From Acidovorax sp. CF316 (GTDB lineage: Bacteria > Pseudomonadota > Gammaproteobacteria > Burkholderiales > Burkholderiaceae_C), in assembly GCF_000276605.1 (NCBI RefSeq), contig NZ_AKJX01000133.1, forward strand, positions 1 to 47,183: a DNA stretch of 47,183 nucleotides, written 5' to 3'. The notes beneath the pieces are model-generated. The model saw only the letters and a program-made list of their open reading frames with translations, was not told the origin of the DNA and did not search any database. Every line of letters begins with the position of its first letter. Positions within the stretch are counted from its first letter, which is position 1. A program made the position numbers and the translations under genes. This document shows, in pieces, positions 23,678-33,200 of the stretch.

Positions 23678-24676
23678 TCAATACAACCCGTAGGGATGCC
23701 CGTAGCTGCACAGCCATAGCCTGGGGTGCCTCCGCTTGTCGAACTGCAGTTGCAGCAGGTTGGGGCGCGGCAGGGCCGTGTCCACGACGAGTTCATCGTC
23801 GGCCTGCGCCGAGGCCAGGCGAGACAACGCGAAACGCTGGAAGACCTGCGTGAAGGCGGCCTCGGCGGTGTGCGGCTGGCCGGTGGCGTGGTCCTGCAGC
23901 AAGGCGGGTTCGTCCAGCGAGTCCTGGTGCAGCCAGTACCACAGGCCTTCTTCTCCAGGCGCACCCTCGGGGTCCCAGGCCAGGGCACCCAGGCCGTCAC
24001 CCACGTCCACGTACACGGCCAGGCTGCGGTCGTAGCGGGCGAGTACGTCGGGGGAGATCAGTTCCTGCAGCCCATCTTCGCCGGTGCGCGCGTAGTCCCA
24101 CTGGTTCACCAGCATCTCGGCCACGGTGCCCAGGCCGCGGGCGCCCACGAAGTACGAGTCGCTGATGCCGATGTCCCAGTCCGCGAGCAGTTGCAGCAGG
24201 GCGGGCACGGGGGTACCCAGGCGCTGTTCCAGGGCCTGCAGCGCCGCCTGGCCTGGCTGCGGCGGTGCCGGTTCGATCTGGATGCGCGGGGTCTGCCGTG
24301 CCAGCGCATGGATGCGCTCGCCCCAGGGCAGGCATGGGTCGTACAGCGGGGCGGAGGCGGGGGCCATGTCGCGCACCATCCAGGTCCTGTCCAGGGCCGC
24401 GGGGGCCTTGCCGGCGAGGGACACCGTGCCCCGCAGCTGCAGTTGCTGCAGCCCGGGCCGCATGGGGACAAGCACCACGGGCTGCCTTTGCAGCCCGGGC
24501 CGCGTGGCCTCATGGTCGAGTTGCGCGACGACCCTGCCATCCACCACCACCTCGGCTGCCACGCGGTCGCCCACCTGCAGGCAGGGGTGGATGCCTGCGG
24601 CGGCTGCAGGGGGCGGGACGAGGGGCTCTGGCAAGGGGCGGACCACGGGAGTTTGCGACGCCGGGATTGTAGGCAC
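23678..24676 (-). CDS. SUKH-like paralogue C, signal peptide lost
   Basis: Up to 332 residues, closely similar to paralogue B from GIHPCLQVGDRVAAEVVVDG onward (LQLRGTVSLAGKA, ALEQRLGTPVPALLQLLADW, SLAVYVDVGDGLGALAWDP, GLWYWLHQDSLDEPALL). The signal sequence and ribosome-site region of the paralogues are missing. The longest in-frame start (GTG 24676) lies upstream of the conserved TACAAT -10 box (24666-24671), which would fall inside the ORF, so it is probably not used. A GTG at 24646 is the next candidate. The gene may be a cytoplasmic remnant or a pseudogene. Confidence 0.65.
   Translation of the reverse strand: MPTIPASQTPVVRPLPEPLVPPPAAAAGIHPCLQVGDRVAAEVVVDGRVVAQLDHEATRPGLQRQPVVLVPMRPGLQQLQLRGTVSLAGKAPAALDRTWMVRDMAPASAPLYDPCLPWGERIHALARQTPRIQIEPAPPQPGQAALQALEQRLGTPVPALLQLLADWDIGISDSYFVGARGLGTVAEMLVNQWDYARTGEDGLQELISPDVLARYDRSLAVYVDVGDGLGALAWDPEGAPGEEGLWYWLHQDSLDEPALLQDHATGQPHTAEAAFTQVFQRFALSRLASAQADDELVVDTALPRPNLLQLQFDKRRHPRLWLCSYGHPYGLY
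24666..24671 (-). promoter_or_regulatory. -10-like box CTACAATC, displaced into paralogue C ORF
   Basis: The same CTACAATC core as in front of paralogues A and B, here only about 20 nt before the GTG at 24646 and downstream of the GTG at 24676. The segment that should carry the ribosome site and signal peptide is absent, pointing to a deletion just downstream of the promoter. Confidence 0.45.
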
Positions 24677-24700
24677 GGCGGTGCAAGCGGTCGAACCTGC

Positions 24701-25072
24701 TCATGGCGTGGCCGGCTCGATGCGTGTCACCACATAGGCGCCGGCCTGCTGCTCGGCGCGAAAACGCACCTTGGCACCGGGCCTGACCTGCGCGGCCTGG
24801 GCCGGGTCGGTGACGCGGAACACCATGGTCATGGCTGGCATGTCCAGGTTGCGGATGGGGCCGTGGCGCAGCGTGACCTTGGCGCTGGCGGCATCCCAGC
24901 GCACGACCTCGCCCTCGCTCAGGTCCGAAGTGGCAGCGGCAGGGGCGGCATGGCTGCCGTGGTCCTCGCCATGGTCATGGTCGTCGCCCGCCAGGGCGGG
25001 CACGGTGCAGAGGCCGGCAGCCAGGGCAAGCAGGGCGGTGCGCAGATGGCGGGAGGGGGTGGAGCGGGTCAT
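24701..25072 (-). CDS. CusF-like periplasmic copper-binding protein
   Basis: A 123-residue protein with a signal peptide (HLRTALLALAAGLCTVPALA), a His/Asp-rich N-terminal stretch (GDDHDHGEDHGSH) and a CusF/Ec-type OB fold (GEVVRWDAASAKVTLRHGPI, then LDMPAMTMVFRV). In CusF, a His, a Trp and two Met bind Cu(I); the His and the MTM methionines are present, while the Trp position reads differently (DMPAM). It overlaps the upstream DUF411 gene by 4 bp (ATGA) and is the last gene of the copper operon. The start was chosen for its signal peptide and the overlap. Confidence 0.88.
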   Translation of the reverse strand: MTRSTPSRHLRTALLALAAGLCTVPALAGDDHDHGEDHGSHAAPAAATSDLSEGEVVRWDAASAKVTLRHGPIRNLDMPAMTMVFRVTDPAQAAQVRPGAKVRFRAEQQAGAYVVTRIEPATP

Positions 25073-25560
25073 GTCGATTCCTTCTTGTTGCCAGGGTGGT
25101 TCGTGAAAACGCGGGTGCTGCCGTTGCGTGCGACCAGCAGCACGGCGTAGCTGTCCCTGCGGCCGCCGTAGGCGGGGCCATCCATGCCGGGCGACCCAAT
25201 GGGCATGCCGGGCACGGCCAGGCCCAGGGCGTCGGGCTTTTGCCGCAGCAGGGCGTGCACATCGCTGGAGGGCACATGGCCTTCGACCAGGTAGCCGCCC
25301 ACAAGGGCGGTGTGGCACGAACCCAGCTTTTGCGGCAGGCCCAGGCGGGCGCGCACGGCGTTGTTGCCGGTGTCGTGGACCTTCACGGCAAAGCCGTTGG
25401 CCTGCATGTGGTCCACCCAGTCCTGGCAGCAGCCGCAGTGGGGGTCTTTCCAGACCTCGACCGGCGTGGGGGCCGCTGCACCTGCTGCCAACGGCAGCGC
25501 GGTTGCGGCGAGCATGGCCAGCCAGGCGCGACGGGTGCTGGCGGTTGGTGTGTGGGTCAT
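25069..25560 (-). CDS. DUF411 periplasmic metal-binding protein
   Basis: A 163-residue protein. The Tat-like signal STRRAWLAMLAATALPLAAG is followed by the DUF411 core VEVWKDPHCGCCQDWVDHMQ, whose HCGCC cluster is thioredoxin-like and probably binds copper, then LGSCHTALVGGYLVEGHVPS and LAVPGMPIGSPGMDG. DUF411 proteins are usually encoded with copper or silver resistance genes, as here. The 4-bp overlap with the CusF-like gene implies translational coupling. Confidence 0.92.
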   Translation of the reverse strand: MTHTPTASTRRAWLAMLAATALPLAAGAAAPTPVEVWKDPHCGCCQDWVDHMQANGFAVKVHDTGNNAVRARLGLPQKLGSCHTALVGGYLVEGHVPSSDVHALLRQKPDALGLAVPGMPIGSPGMDGPAYGGRRDSYAVLLVARNGSTRVFTNHPGNKKEST

Positions 25561-25583
25561 GGGATGTCCTTGCTCTTCCAGGG

Positions 25584-26108
25584 TCAGCCCTTGCGGGGGA
25601 TGACGTTGATGGTGCCCACCATGCCGGCCTGGTAGTGGCCGGGGATCAGGCAGGCAAAGTCGAAGCGGCCCGCGCGGTTGAACTGCCAGACGATCTGGCC
25701 GCGCTTGCCGGCGGCCACGTGGGCCATGTAGGGCTCGTCGTGCTCCATGCCGGGGTGTTTGGCCATCATCTCGGCGTGCTGGGCCAGCGTGGCCTGGGTG
25801 CCGAGCACGATCTCGTGCAGCAGCTGGCCCTGGTTGTGCACCACCAGGCGCACGGTCTCGCCCTCGCGCACCTCGATGTGGGCGGGGGCAAAGCGCATGT
25901 CGTCGCCCATGCGCAGGGTGATGGTGCGTTGCACGGCCTGGGCGCTGCCGGCAATGCCCCAGTCCTGCTGCTGGGCGGGCAGGGCGGCCTTGGGTGCTGT
26001 GGCGTGGGGGGCATCGCCATGGGCCCAGGAGGCGCCGGTGCTGGCCAGCAGGGCAGTGGCGGTTGCAAGGTGCAGGGCCAGGCGGTTCAGTGGTCGGAGG
26101 TGGTTCAT
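25584..26108 (-). CDS. periplasmic cupredoxin-domain (blue copper) protein
   Basis: A 174-residue protein with signal peptide LALHLATATALLASTGASWA. The plastocyanin-like domain shows DMRFAPAHIEVREGETVRLV, the ligand His in QLLHEIVLG, and a C-terminal copper loop FDFACLIPGHYQAGMVG carrying Cys, His and Met: the H-C-H-M set of a type 1 site. A Met/His-rich insert (AEMMAKHPGMEHDEPYMAH) could bind additional copper. It sits between the multicopper oxidase and DUF411 genes and is likely to carry electrons or copper between periplasmic partners. Confidence 0.92.
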   Translation of the reverse strand: MNHLRPLNRLALHLATATALLASTGASWAHGDAPHATAPKAALPAQQQDWGIAGSAQAVQRTITLRMGDDMRFAPAHIEVREGETVRLVVHNQGQLLHEIVLGTQATLAQHAEMMAKHPGMEHDEPYMAHVAAGKRGQIVWQFNRAGRFDFACLIPGHYQAGMVGTINVIPRKG

Positions 26109-26128
26109 GGTGTGTCCTTGGATGGGGA

Positions 26129-27520
26129 TCAATGCTGGTGGCCGCCGCTGTGGGCGGCGGGCTTGCGTGCGCGGGCGGCACTGGGCGCGGTGCCCGGCGT
26201 GGTGACCCGTGGCGGGGCGGGCATGGCGGCCGGCGCACCCTGCCATTCATAGGCCTGGGTGCCGGGCGGCTGGGCGTAGTGGCCTGGGTCGCGGTAGTCG
26301 CCCGCGGCCTGGTGGGCACGCACCTTGAAGGTGGTGAACATGCCGCCCATCTCCAGCGGGCCGTAGGGGCCGGTGCCGGTCATCATGGGGAAGGTGTTGT
26401 CGGGCAGCGGCATCTCCATGGCGCCCATGTCGGACATGCCGCGCTCGCCCATCACCATGTAATCGGGCACGATCTTCTGGATCTTGCCGACCAGGCCCTT
26501 GTGGTCCACGCCGATCATGGTGGGCACGTCGTGCCCCATGGCGCCCATGGTGTGGTGGCTCTTGTGGCAGTGGAAGGCCCAGTCCCCGGGTTCGTCGGCG
26601 ACCAGCTCCACCTGGCGCATCTGCCCCACGGCCACGTCGGTGGTCACCTCGGGCCAGCGCGCGCTTTTGGGCACGGGCCCGCCGTCGGTGCCGGTCACCT
26701 CGAACTCGTGGCCGTGGATGTGGATGGGGTGGTTGGTCATGGTGAGGTTGCCCACGCGAATGCGCACGCGTTCGCCCAGGCGTGCCACCAGCGGGCTGAT
26801 GGCCGGGAAGACCCGGCTGTTCCAGCACCAGATGTTGTGGTCCAGCATGGTGTTGACCTTGGGCGTGCGCGCCCCGGGCTCCACGTCGAAGGCGTTGAGC
26901 AAGAAGGCGTAGTCGCGCTGCACCGTGGCGATGTGCGGGTGCGCCGCCTTCGCGTGGGTGATCCACAGGCCCATCATGCCCATGGCCATCTGCACCATCT
27001 CGTCGGCATGCGGGTGGTACATGAAGGTGCCGGGGCGCCGCGCCACGAACTCGTAGACGAAGGTCTTGCCCGGCGGGATGGCCGGCTGGTTCAGCCCCGC
27101 AATGCCGTCCATGCCGTTGGGCAGGCGCTGGCCATGCCAGTGCACCGACGTGTGCTCGGGCAGCCGGTTGGTGACGAAGATGCGCACGCGGTCGCCCTCC
27201 ACCACCTCGATGGTGGGGCCCGGGCTTTGCCCGTTGTAGCCCCACATGTTGACCAGAAAGCCCGGCGCGACCTCGCGCACCACGGGCTCGGCCACCAGGT
27301 GGAACTCCTTGACCCCGGCGTTCATGCGCCAGGGCGCGGTCCAGCCGTTGAGGGTGACCACGGGGTGGTAGGGCCGCCCGGTGGGCGGGTGCAGCGGGGG
27401 GGCGGTGTCGGCGCTGGCCTGCAGCACGGGCTCGGGTAGCGCGGCCAGGGCCACGCGGCTGACGGTGGTGGCAGCCACGGCCGTGGCCGCGCCTGCCGTG
27501 AAGAAATGGCGTCTTTGCAT
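26129..27520 (-). CDS. multicopper oxidase, copper-resistance type, Tat-exported
   Basis: A 463-residue enzyme with Tat leader MQRRHFFTAGAATAVAATTV. All four copper-binding blocks are present: HWHG (127-130), HPH (169-171), HPIHIHG (264-270) and HCHKSHHTMGAM (317-328), which supplies the type 1 ligands C318, H323 and M328. Methionine-rich stretches (MVQMAMGMMG, MSDMGAMEMP) are typical of cuprous oxidases. The C-terminal tail after the copper blocks is unusually long, Pro/Ala-rich, and ends SGGHQH. It probably oxidises periplasmic Cu(I) to Cu(II). Only 6 bp separate it from the upstream TolC-like gene. Confidence 0.94.
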   Translation of the reverse strand: MQRRHFFTAGAATAVAATTVSRVALAALPEPVLQASADTAPPLHPPTGRPYHPVVTLNGWTAPWRMNAGVKEFHLVAEPVVREVAPGFLVNMWGYNGQSPGPTIEVVEGDRVRIFVTNRLPEHTSVHWHGQRLPNGMDGIAGLNQPAIPPGKTFVYEFVARRPGTFMYHPHADEMVQMAMGMMGLWITHAKAAHPHIATVQRDYAFLLNAFDVEPGARTPKVNTMLDHNIWCWNSRVFPAISPLVARLGERVRIRVGNLTMTNHPIHIHGHEFEVTGTDGGPVPKSARWPEVTTDVAVGQMRQVELVADEPGDWAFHCHKSHHTMGAMGHDVPTMIGVDHKGLVGKIQKIVPDYMVMGERGMSDMGAMEMPLPDNTFPMMTGTGPYGPLEMGGMFTTFKVRAHQAAGDYRDPGHYAQPPGTQAYEWQGAPAAMPAPPRVTTPGTAPSAARARKPAAHSGGHQH

Positions 27521-27526
27521 GGTAGG

Positions 27527-28954
27527 TCAGTGGCCTTTTGGGGTGGAGGGGGTGGCGGCGCCGGAGGCAAGGCCTTGCAGGGCGCCCGGCGAGGTGCCGG
27601 TGAGGGCCAGTTGCAGGTCGGTCTCGGCCAGCCAGAAGTCGCGCTGCGCCTCGATGGCGCCGGCCACCGATTGCGTGCTGGCGCGTGCCTCGGCCAGCAG
27701 TTCCCACACGCTGGCGAGCATGCCGTTGTAGCGCAGCGTGGTCTCGTCGCTGATGAGCTGGCGCAGCGGCACCACCTCATCGCGCTGCTGGCGCGCCAGG
27801 TCGAGCGCGGTGCGGTAGGTGAACCAGGCGCTGCGCACCTCGCTGCGGGCGCGCACGGCGGTGTCCTGCAGCGTGGCGGCGCTCAGCTCCACGCGCGCCT
27901 GGGCGCGGGTGCGCGCGGCGCCGCCCCAGTCGAACAGGGGCAGCGGTACATCGAGCTCCCAGCCGCGCGTGGTCTCGCGGTGGCCGCTCTCGCGCTCGGT
28001 CGTGGTGTTGCGCTGGTAGGCGATGCCGATGTCGCCGAACACCGCGCCCGCGCGCGCCCAGCCCTGCTGGCGCGCCTCGGTGTCGAGCTGGCGGCGCGCG
28101 GCCTGCACGTCCAGGCGCTCGCGCAGCGCGGTGGCCTCGATGCCATCGGCAGGCAGTACTGTCGCGGGCAGGGCCGGCAACTGGCCGGCCAGGGTGTAGC
28201 CCGTCTGCACGCCCCACAGGCCCATGCTGCGGCTGAGCTGCTCGCGCGCGGTGGCGGCGGCCAGGCGGGCGCGGGCGCGCTGGGCATTCGCCTCCTGCAG
28301 CACGGCCTGTTCGCGCGCATGCTGCAGGCGGCTGAAATTGCCCACGCGGGCCATGCGCCGGGCCAGCTCGGCACCGGCCTCGGCGGCCTCGACCATGCGC
28401 TCGTGCGTGGCGGCCACCTGCTCGGCGGCCACGGCGCGCAGCCAGGCGCGGCGTGTGTCGGCGGCCTGGGCCACCACCTCCTGCGCGGCCTGCAGCGTGG
28501 CCACCTGCATGCGCTCGGCCTGGCGCTCCATGCGCCAGGGCAGGGTCACCAGGTCCAGCAGGCTGAAGGCCAGCGTGCGCTCGATCTCGCGCTCGTGGCT
28601 GTTGGTCAGCCGCGCGATCGAGAACTGCGGGTTGGGCAGGGTGATGGCCTGCACGCGCTCGGCATCGGCCACGCCCAGCGCAGCCAGGCGCGCCTGCAGG
28701 CCGGGGTGGTTGAGCAGGGCGATGCGCACGGCCGCGTCCTGTGTGAGCGGCTGGGCCAGCCAGCCGGCAATGGCCTGGCGCGCCTGGTCGCGCGCTGCCG
28801 GGTCGGCGGCGGGCAGGGCGGTACCGGCCACACCGGTGCGTGGCTGCGCCAGGGCCTGCACGTCACCGCGCAGGCCGTCGGGCGAAACGCTGGCGCAGCC
28901 TGCAAGCAGGGCGGCCAGGGCCAGACCTGTCAGATGGGGAATGCTGCGGCTCAT
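27527..28954 (-). CDS. TolC-family outer-membrane efflux lipoprotein
   Basis: A 475-residue protein. The start at ATG 28954 gives a lipoprotein signal with lipobox LLAGC (ALAALLAGCASVSPDGL). The body is long alpha-helical, with the TolC/NodT features NPQFSIARL, ERTLAFSLLDLVTLPWRME, and two related halves, the second starting near ELDVPLPLFDWGGAARTRAQ. Such proteins form the outer-membrane channel of tripartite pumps. Neither an RND pump nor a membrane-fusion gene is in the cluster, so it may work with one encoded elsewhere. It overlaps the preceding small ORF by 4 bp. Confidence 0.92.
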   Translation of the reverse strand: MSRSIPHLTGLALAALLAGCASVSPDGLRGDVQALAQPRTGVAGTALPAADPAARDQARQAIAGWLAQPLTQDAAVRIALLNHPGLQARLAALGVADAERVQAITLPNPQFSIARLTNSHEREIERTLAFSLLDLVTLPWRMERQAERMQVATLQAAQEVVAQAADTRRAWLRAVAAEQVAATHERMVEAAEAGAELARRMARVGNFSRLQHAREQAVLQEANAQRARARLAAATAREQLSRSMGLWGVQTGYTLAGQLPALPATVLPADGIEATALRERLDVQAARRQLDTEARQQGWARAGAVFGDIGIAYQRNTTTERESGHRETTRGWELDVPLPLFDWGGAARTRAQARVELSAATLQDTAVRARSEVRSAWFTYRTALDLARQQRDEVVPLRQLISDETTLRYNGMLASVWELLAEARASTQSVAGAIEAQRDFWLAETDLQLALTGTSPGALQGLASGAATPSTPKGH

Positions 28955-29295
28955 GGCTTGTTCGCCCCGTGCTGGTGGGGGGTGGCAGGCGCTGCCGGGG
29001 AACTGCCCTGGCCGGCCTCCCAGCGCACGATGTCGGCATGGCCGCGCGGGAAGGCGGCTACGGCCTGGTGGGCGGCGCGCCAGTCGACCAGCGGTGCATC
29101 GGCGCCTTGCGGCAATGCTTGCGGCTGCATGGGGGTGTAGGCCAGTGGGCTGTGGGTTGCCGGGGGCGCTGCCGCCGGGGCCGGGCCGGCGGCAGCGTGC
29201 GGCTGTGCCCCTGCCACGGCGGGCAGGAGCAAGGCCAGCCACGCCAGGGGGCGCAGCACGGGCCGGCGAAGAACAAACAAGAAGAGGTCGCGCAT
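28951..29295 (-). CDS. small exported protein of the copper cluster, unknown function
   Basis: A 114-residue protein with a clear signal peptide (VLRPLAWLALLLPAVAGAQP), an Ala/Pro-rich middle, and a short conserved-looking C-terminal part (VDWRAAHQAVAAFPRGHADI) ending HQHGANKP. It resembles small proteins often found next to tolC in copper clusters, but I do not recognise a named family. The 4-bp ATGA overlap with the TolC-like gene indicates one transcript. Confidence 0.75.
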   Translation of the reverse strand: MRDLFLFVLRRPVLRPLAWLALLLPAVAGAQPHAAAGPAPAAAPPATHSPLAYTPMQPQALPQGADAPLVDWRAAHQAVAAFPRGHADIVRWEAGQGSSPAAPATPHQHGANKP

Positions 29296-29526
29296 GGTGC
29301 GGTCTCCAGAAAAACGGGAATGGAACGGCGCCGTGGCCTGCGGTGTGCGCTCAGCTGGCGCTGGCAGGGGTGGGCGGGCTCGGGGCGGACGCGGTTCAGG
29401 TGCGCGGGGGGCGAAGTGCAAGCCCATGCGCCAGGGCAACGGCGCGCCAGCGGCGCCGGTCTGGGCGGCAGGGGATTGCCAGGCGCTCCCGCACAGGCCC
29501 GAACAGGCCCTGGGGATGCTCGAGCC

Positions 29527-29985
29527 TCAGGCGATGGGGGGCTTGATGGCCAGCGCGGCGGTGGCGCTGTCGAACGGGGTGGCTGCCGCAGGGGCGGCAC
29601 CGGCCACCAGCGGCAGGGGCGCGGCCGGCATGGCCGGTGGCTCCATCAGGGCCGTGTGGCAGATCTCGCAGGCGGTGCAATTGGCGTGCTGGTGGTGCGT
29701 GGCGCAGCCGGTGCTGCCGGGCGTGCTGCCATCGCAGGCCAGGGTTGCGGCTTCGGTGGCCGCGTGGTGGCCACCCTGCATGCTGCTGCCATGGTCCCCC
29801 GCGTGGGCTGCCTCGCCCGCGGCGGCATGGTCGTGCTGGCCGTGGTGGTCCGCAGCAGCCGCCTGTGCCACGGCCGCCGGCGCAGGGTGCTGCATGGGCA
29901 CCATGCCCGCGGCCATGGCGGTGCCCACCAGGCCCCGAAGGACCAGCACCACCATCAGCAGATAGAACAGGGGGCCGCGACGCAT
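29527..29985 (-). CDS. His-rich exported or membrane protein, probably metal-binding (DUF2946-like)
   Basis: A 152-residue protein starting MRRGPLFYLLMVVLVLRGLV, a single hydrophobic anchor or signal. A His-rich stretch follows (ADHHGQHDHAAAGEAAHAGD, then SSMQGGHHA), then a cysteine/histidine cluster (CATHHQHANCTACEICHTAL) like the DUF2946 motif found in metal clusters. It is the first gene of the minus-strand copper cluster, separated from the next by a 231-bp gap in which I see no gene. Metal binding is inferred from composition. Confidence 0.72.
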   Translation of the reverse strand: MRRGPLFYLLMVVLVLRGLVGTAMAAGMVPMQHPAPAAVAQAAAADHHGQHDHAAAGEAAHAGDHGSSMQGGHHAATEAATLACDGSTPGSTGCATHHQHANCTACEICHTALMEPPAMPAAPLPLVAGAAPAAATPFDSATAALAIKPPIA

Positions 29986-30200
29986 GGGCGCAATGATAAG
30001 ACTTTTGGGCCAGGCGTCGCGCAAGCGCCGGCTTGTCGCATGGTTTACCCGCAAACGCGCCGAGGGCACCCGATCCGGGGGTACGATGTATCCAGATGTT
30101 TTTAGGGCTGCCTGGGCTTGGCGGGCGCTGGCGGACCGGCGCCGGGACCGCAGGGCCAGGCCGGTGCAAAAACCCATCCCTCCTCTTCGCGAAAGGCCCC

Positions 30201-33200
30201 ATGCGTGCTTTGCCGCAGTTGGCTACGGGCTCCCTGTCCGCCAGGATCCGGCTTTTGATCCTGGTGGCCACGCTGCCTGCGCTGGCGCTGGTGGCCTACC
30301 AGGCTAAGGCCAACCGCGAGGAGTCGGTGGCCGCAGCGCGCGAGAATGCGCTGCTGCTCACCCGCAGCATGGCCTACAGCCAGCAGAGCCTGATCGACAC
30401 CACCCGCACCTTTTTGCAGCAACTGGCCATGACCCGCCGGGCGCAGCAGCTCGATGCCCCCGATTGCTCGCAGTACCTGGCGGAGGTGCTGGCGCTCAAC
30501 GCCACCTACATCAACATCGGCCTGCCCCGCGCTGATGGGGATTTGCGCTGCAGCGCCGTGCCGCCCAGGGCGCCGGTGAACCTGACCGACCAGCCCCACT
30601 TCCTGCGGGCCATTGTGGCGCGCGAGTTCTCGGTGGGCAGCTTCCAGGTGGACCCGGCGGTCGGCCTGGCCAGCGTGAGCTTTGCGCAGCCGCTGGTCGA
30701 CCCCGAGACCCGCGCAGTGCTGGGCGCGGCGGTGGCCGTGGTGTCGCTCGACTGGTGGAGCCGCCGCCTGCACGAGCTGGGCCTGCCCGACGGGGCCGTG
30801 GCCCGCGTGCTCGGCCCCGACGGCCGGGTGATCGCGCGCTTTCCGCCCGATGCGCGGGAGCTGGGCACCCTGTCCGAGCTGCCCCAGCCCGGGGCCGGCG
30901 CCCAGGCCCTGCAGGGCGGCGCCCACCTGCTGGAGTCCGACGATGGCGCCCGCTACATCGAGGTGGCGCGGCCCCTGCTCGAATCCCAGGGCCGGCCGGT
31001 GGCCAGCATGCGCCTGTCGGTGCCGCTCGATGCGCTGTATGCCCGCATCGCGCGGCAGATGTGGCGCGACATCGGCTTTTTGCTGCTGGGGCTGCTGGCC
31101 TCGTTCGTGCTGGCACACGAAGGGGTGCGCCGCGGGGTGGGCAAGCCGCTGGCCCGGCTGCTGCGCGCCACCGACCAGCTGGCCCGGGGTCAGCAGGTGG
31201 CCCCGGTGCCCGAGACGGGGTTTCGCGAACTGGCCCAGCTGGCGCAGCGCTTCAACCACATGGCCCAGGCGCGCCAGCAGGCCGAGGGCGAGCTGCGCCA
31301 GAGCGAGGAGAACCTGGCCATCACCCTGCACTCCATCGGCGATGCAGTGGTGGTCACCGATGCCCGCGGGCATGTGGTGCGCATGAACGGCGTGGCCGAG
31401 CAGATGACCGGCTGGCCGCTGCGCGAGGCGCAGGACCGCCCGTTGACGGATGTGTTTCGCATCGTCAACGCGCGCACCCGCGAGCCATCGAAGGACCCGG
31501 TGCAACTGGTCATGGCCAGCGGCCGGGTGGTGGAGCTGTCCAACCACACCACGCTGATCGCCCGCGGCGGCGCCGAATACCAGATTGCCGACAGCGCCGC
31601 CCCGATCCGCAATCCCGCGGGCGGGATCACCGGGGTGGTGCTGGTGTTCAGCGATGTCACCGAGTCCTACCGCGTGCGCCGCCAGCTGGAGGACAACGAG
31701 GCGCGCTTTCGCACGCTCACCATGCTGTCCTCGGACTGGTACTGGGAGCAGGACGCGCAGCTGCGCTTCGTGATGCTGGAGGGCGAGGCCGCCAAGCGCA
31801 CGCTGCCTGGGCCCCAGTGGCATGTAGGCAAGACCCGCCACGAGGTGGCTACCGACGACGGCGGCGGGGTGGCTGCGTCGGAGGGCACCGCGGTGGACTG
31901 GGCGCAGCACGAGCATGCACTGCGCGAGCGCCGCGAGTTCCGCGACTTCGAGTACCCGCGCCAGTCCACGGTGGGTGCCGTGGAGTGGGTCTCCGTCAGC
32001 GGCACCCCGATATTCGATGCCGACGGCGTCTTTCTGGGCTACCGGGGCATCGGCAACAACATCACCGCGCGCAAGAACGCCGAGCGGGAGCTGCGCATCG
32101 CCGCCATTGCCTTTGAGTCGCAGGAGGGCATGCTGGTCACCGATGCCGACACCGTGATCCTGCGCACCAACCGCGCCTTCACCAAGATCACTGGTTACGA
32201 CAGTGCCGATGCCGTGGGCCGGCGCGCCAGTTTTCTCGCGTCGGGCCAGCACGACACGGCCTTCTTCACTGGCCTGCGCCGGACCCTGGACAGCGTGGGC
32301 GAGTGGAGCGGCGAGATCTGGAACCGCTGCAAGGATGGGCAGGTGAGCCTGCACCAGATGGGCATCACGGCGGTCAAGGACGCCCAGGGGCGGCTCACGC
32401 ACTACGTGGCCTCGCTGAGCGACATCACGCAGAAGGCCGCCGCCGCCAGGGAGATCGAGCACCTGGCCTTCTACGATCCGCTCACCCTGCTGCCCAACCG
32501 CCGGCTGATGATGGACCGGCTGCAGCAGGCCTTTGCCAGCAGCGCCCGCTCGGGCCAGTACGGCGCGCTGCTGTGCCTGGACCTGGACCACTTCAAGAAC
32601 CTCAACGACACCCTGGGCCACGACATGGGCGACGTGCTGCTGCAGCAGGTGGCCCAGCGTCTGAAAGCCTGCGTGCGCGACGGCGACACCGTGGCGCGCC
32701 TGGGCGGCGATGAGTTCCTGCTGCTGCTCAAGGGCATGAGCAGCGAACCCACCGAGGCGGCCGAGCACACCCAGACGGTGGGCACCAAGGTGCTGGCCGC
32801 GCTCAACCAGCCCTACCAGCTGGCCCTGCACCATGTGCACAGCACGCCCAGCATCGGCGCCGTGCTGTTCAGCGGCCAGAGCCAGTCGGTGGACGAGCTC
32901 ATGAAGCGTGCCGACCTGGCCATGTACGCCGCCAAGACGGCCGGGCGCAACGCCGTGCGCTTTTTCGATCCGCGCATGCAGGCCGCCGTGACGGCCCGCG
33001 CCGCGATGGAGAACGACCTGCGCACCGCCCTGGCCGAGGACCAGTTCCGCCTGTACTACCAGGTGCAGGTGGGGCAGGGCGGGCGGGCCATCGGTGCCGA
33101 GGTGCTGATCCGCTGGCAGCACCCCGAGCGCGGCCTGGTCATGCCCGGCGAGTTCATCCCCCTGGCCGAAGAGACCGGCCAGATCCTCGCCATCGGCCTG

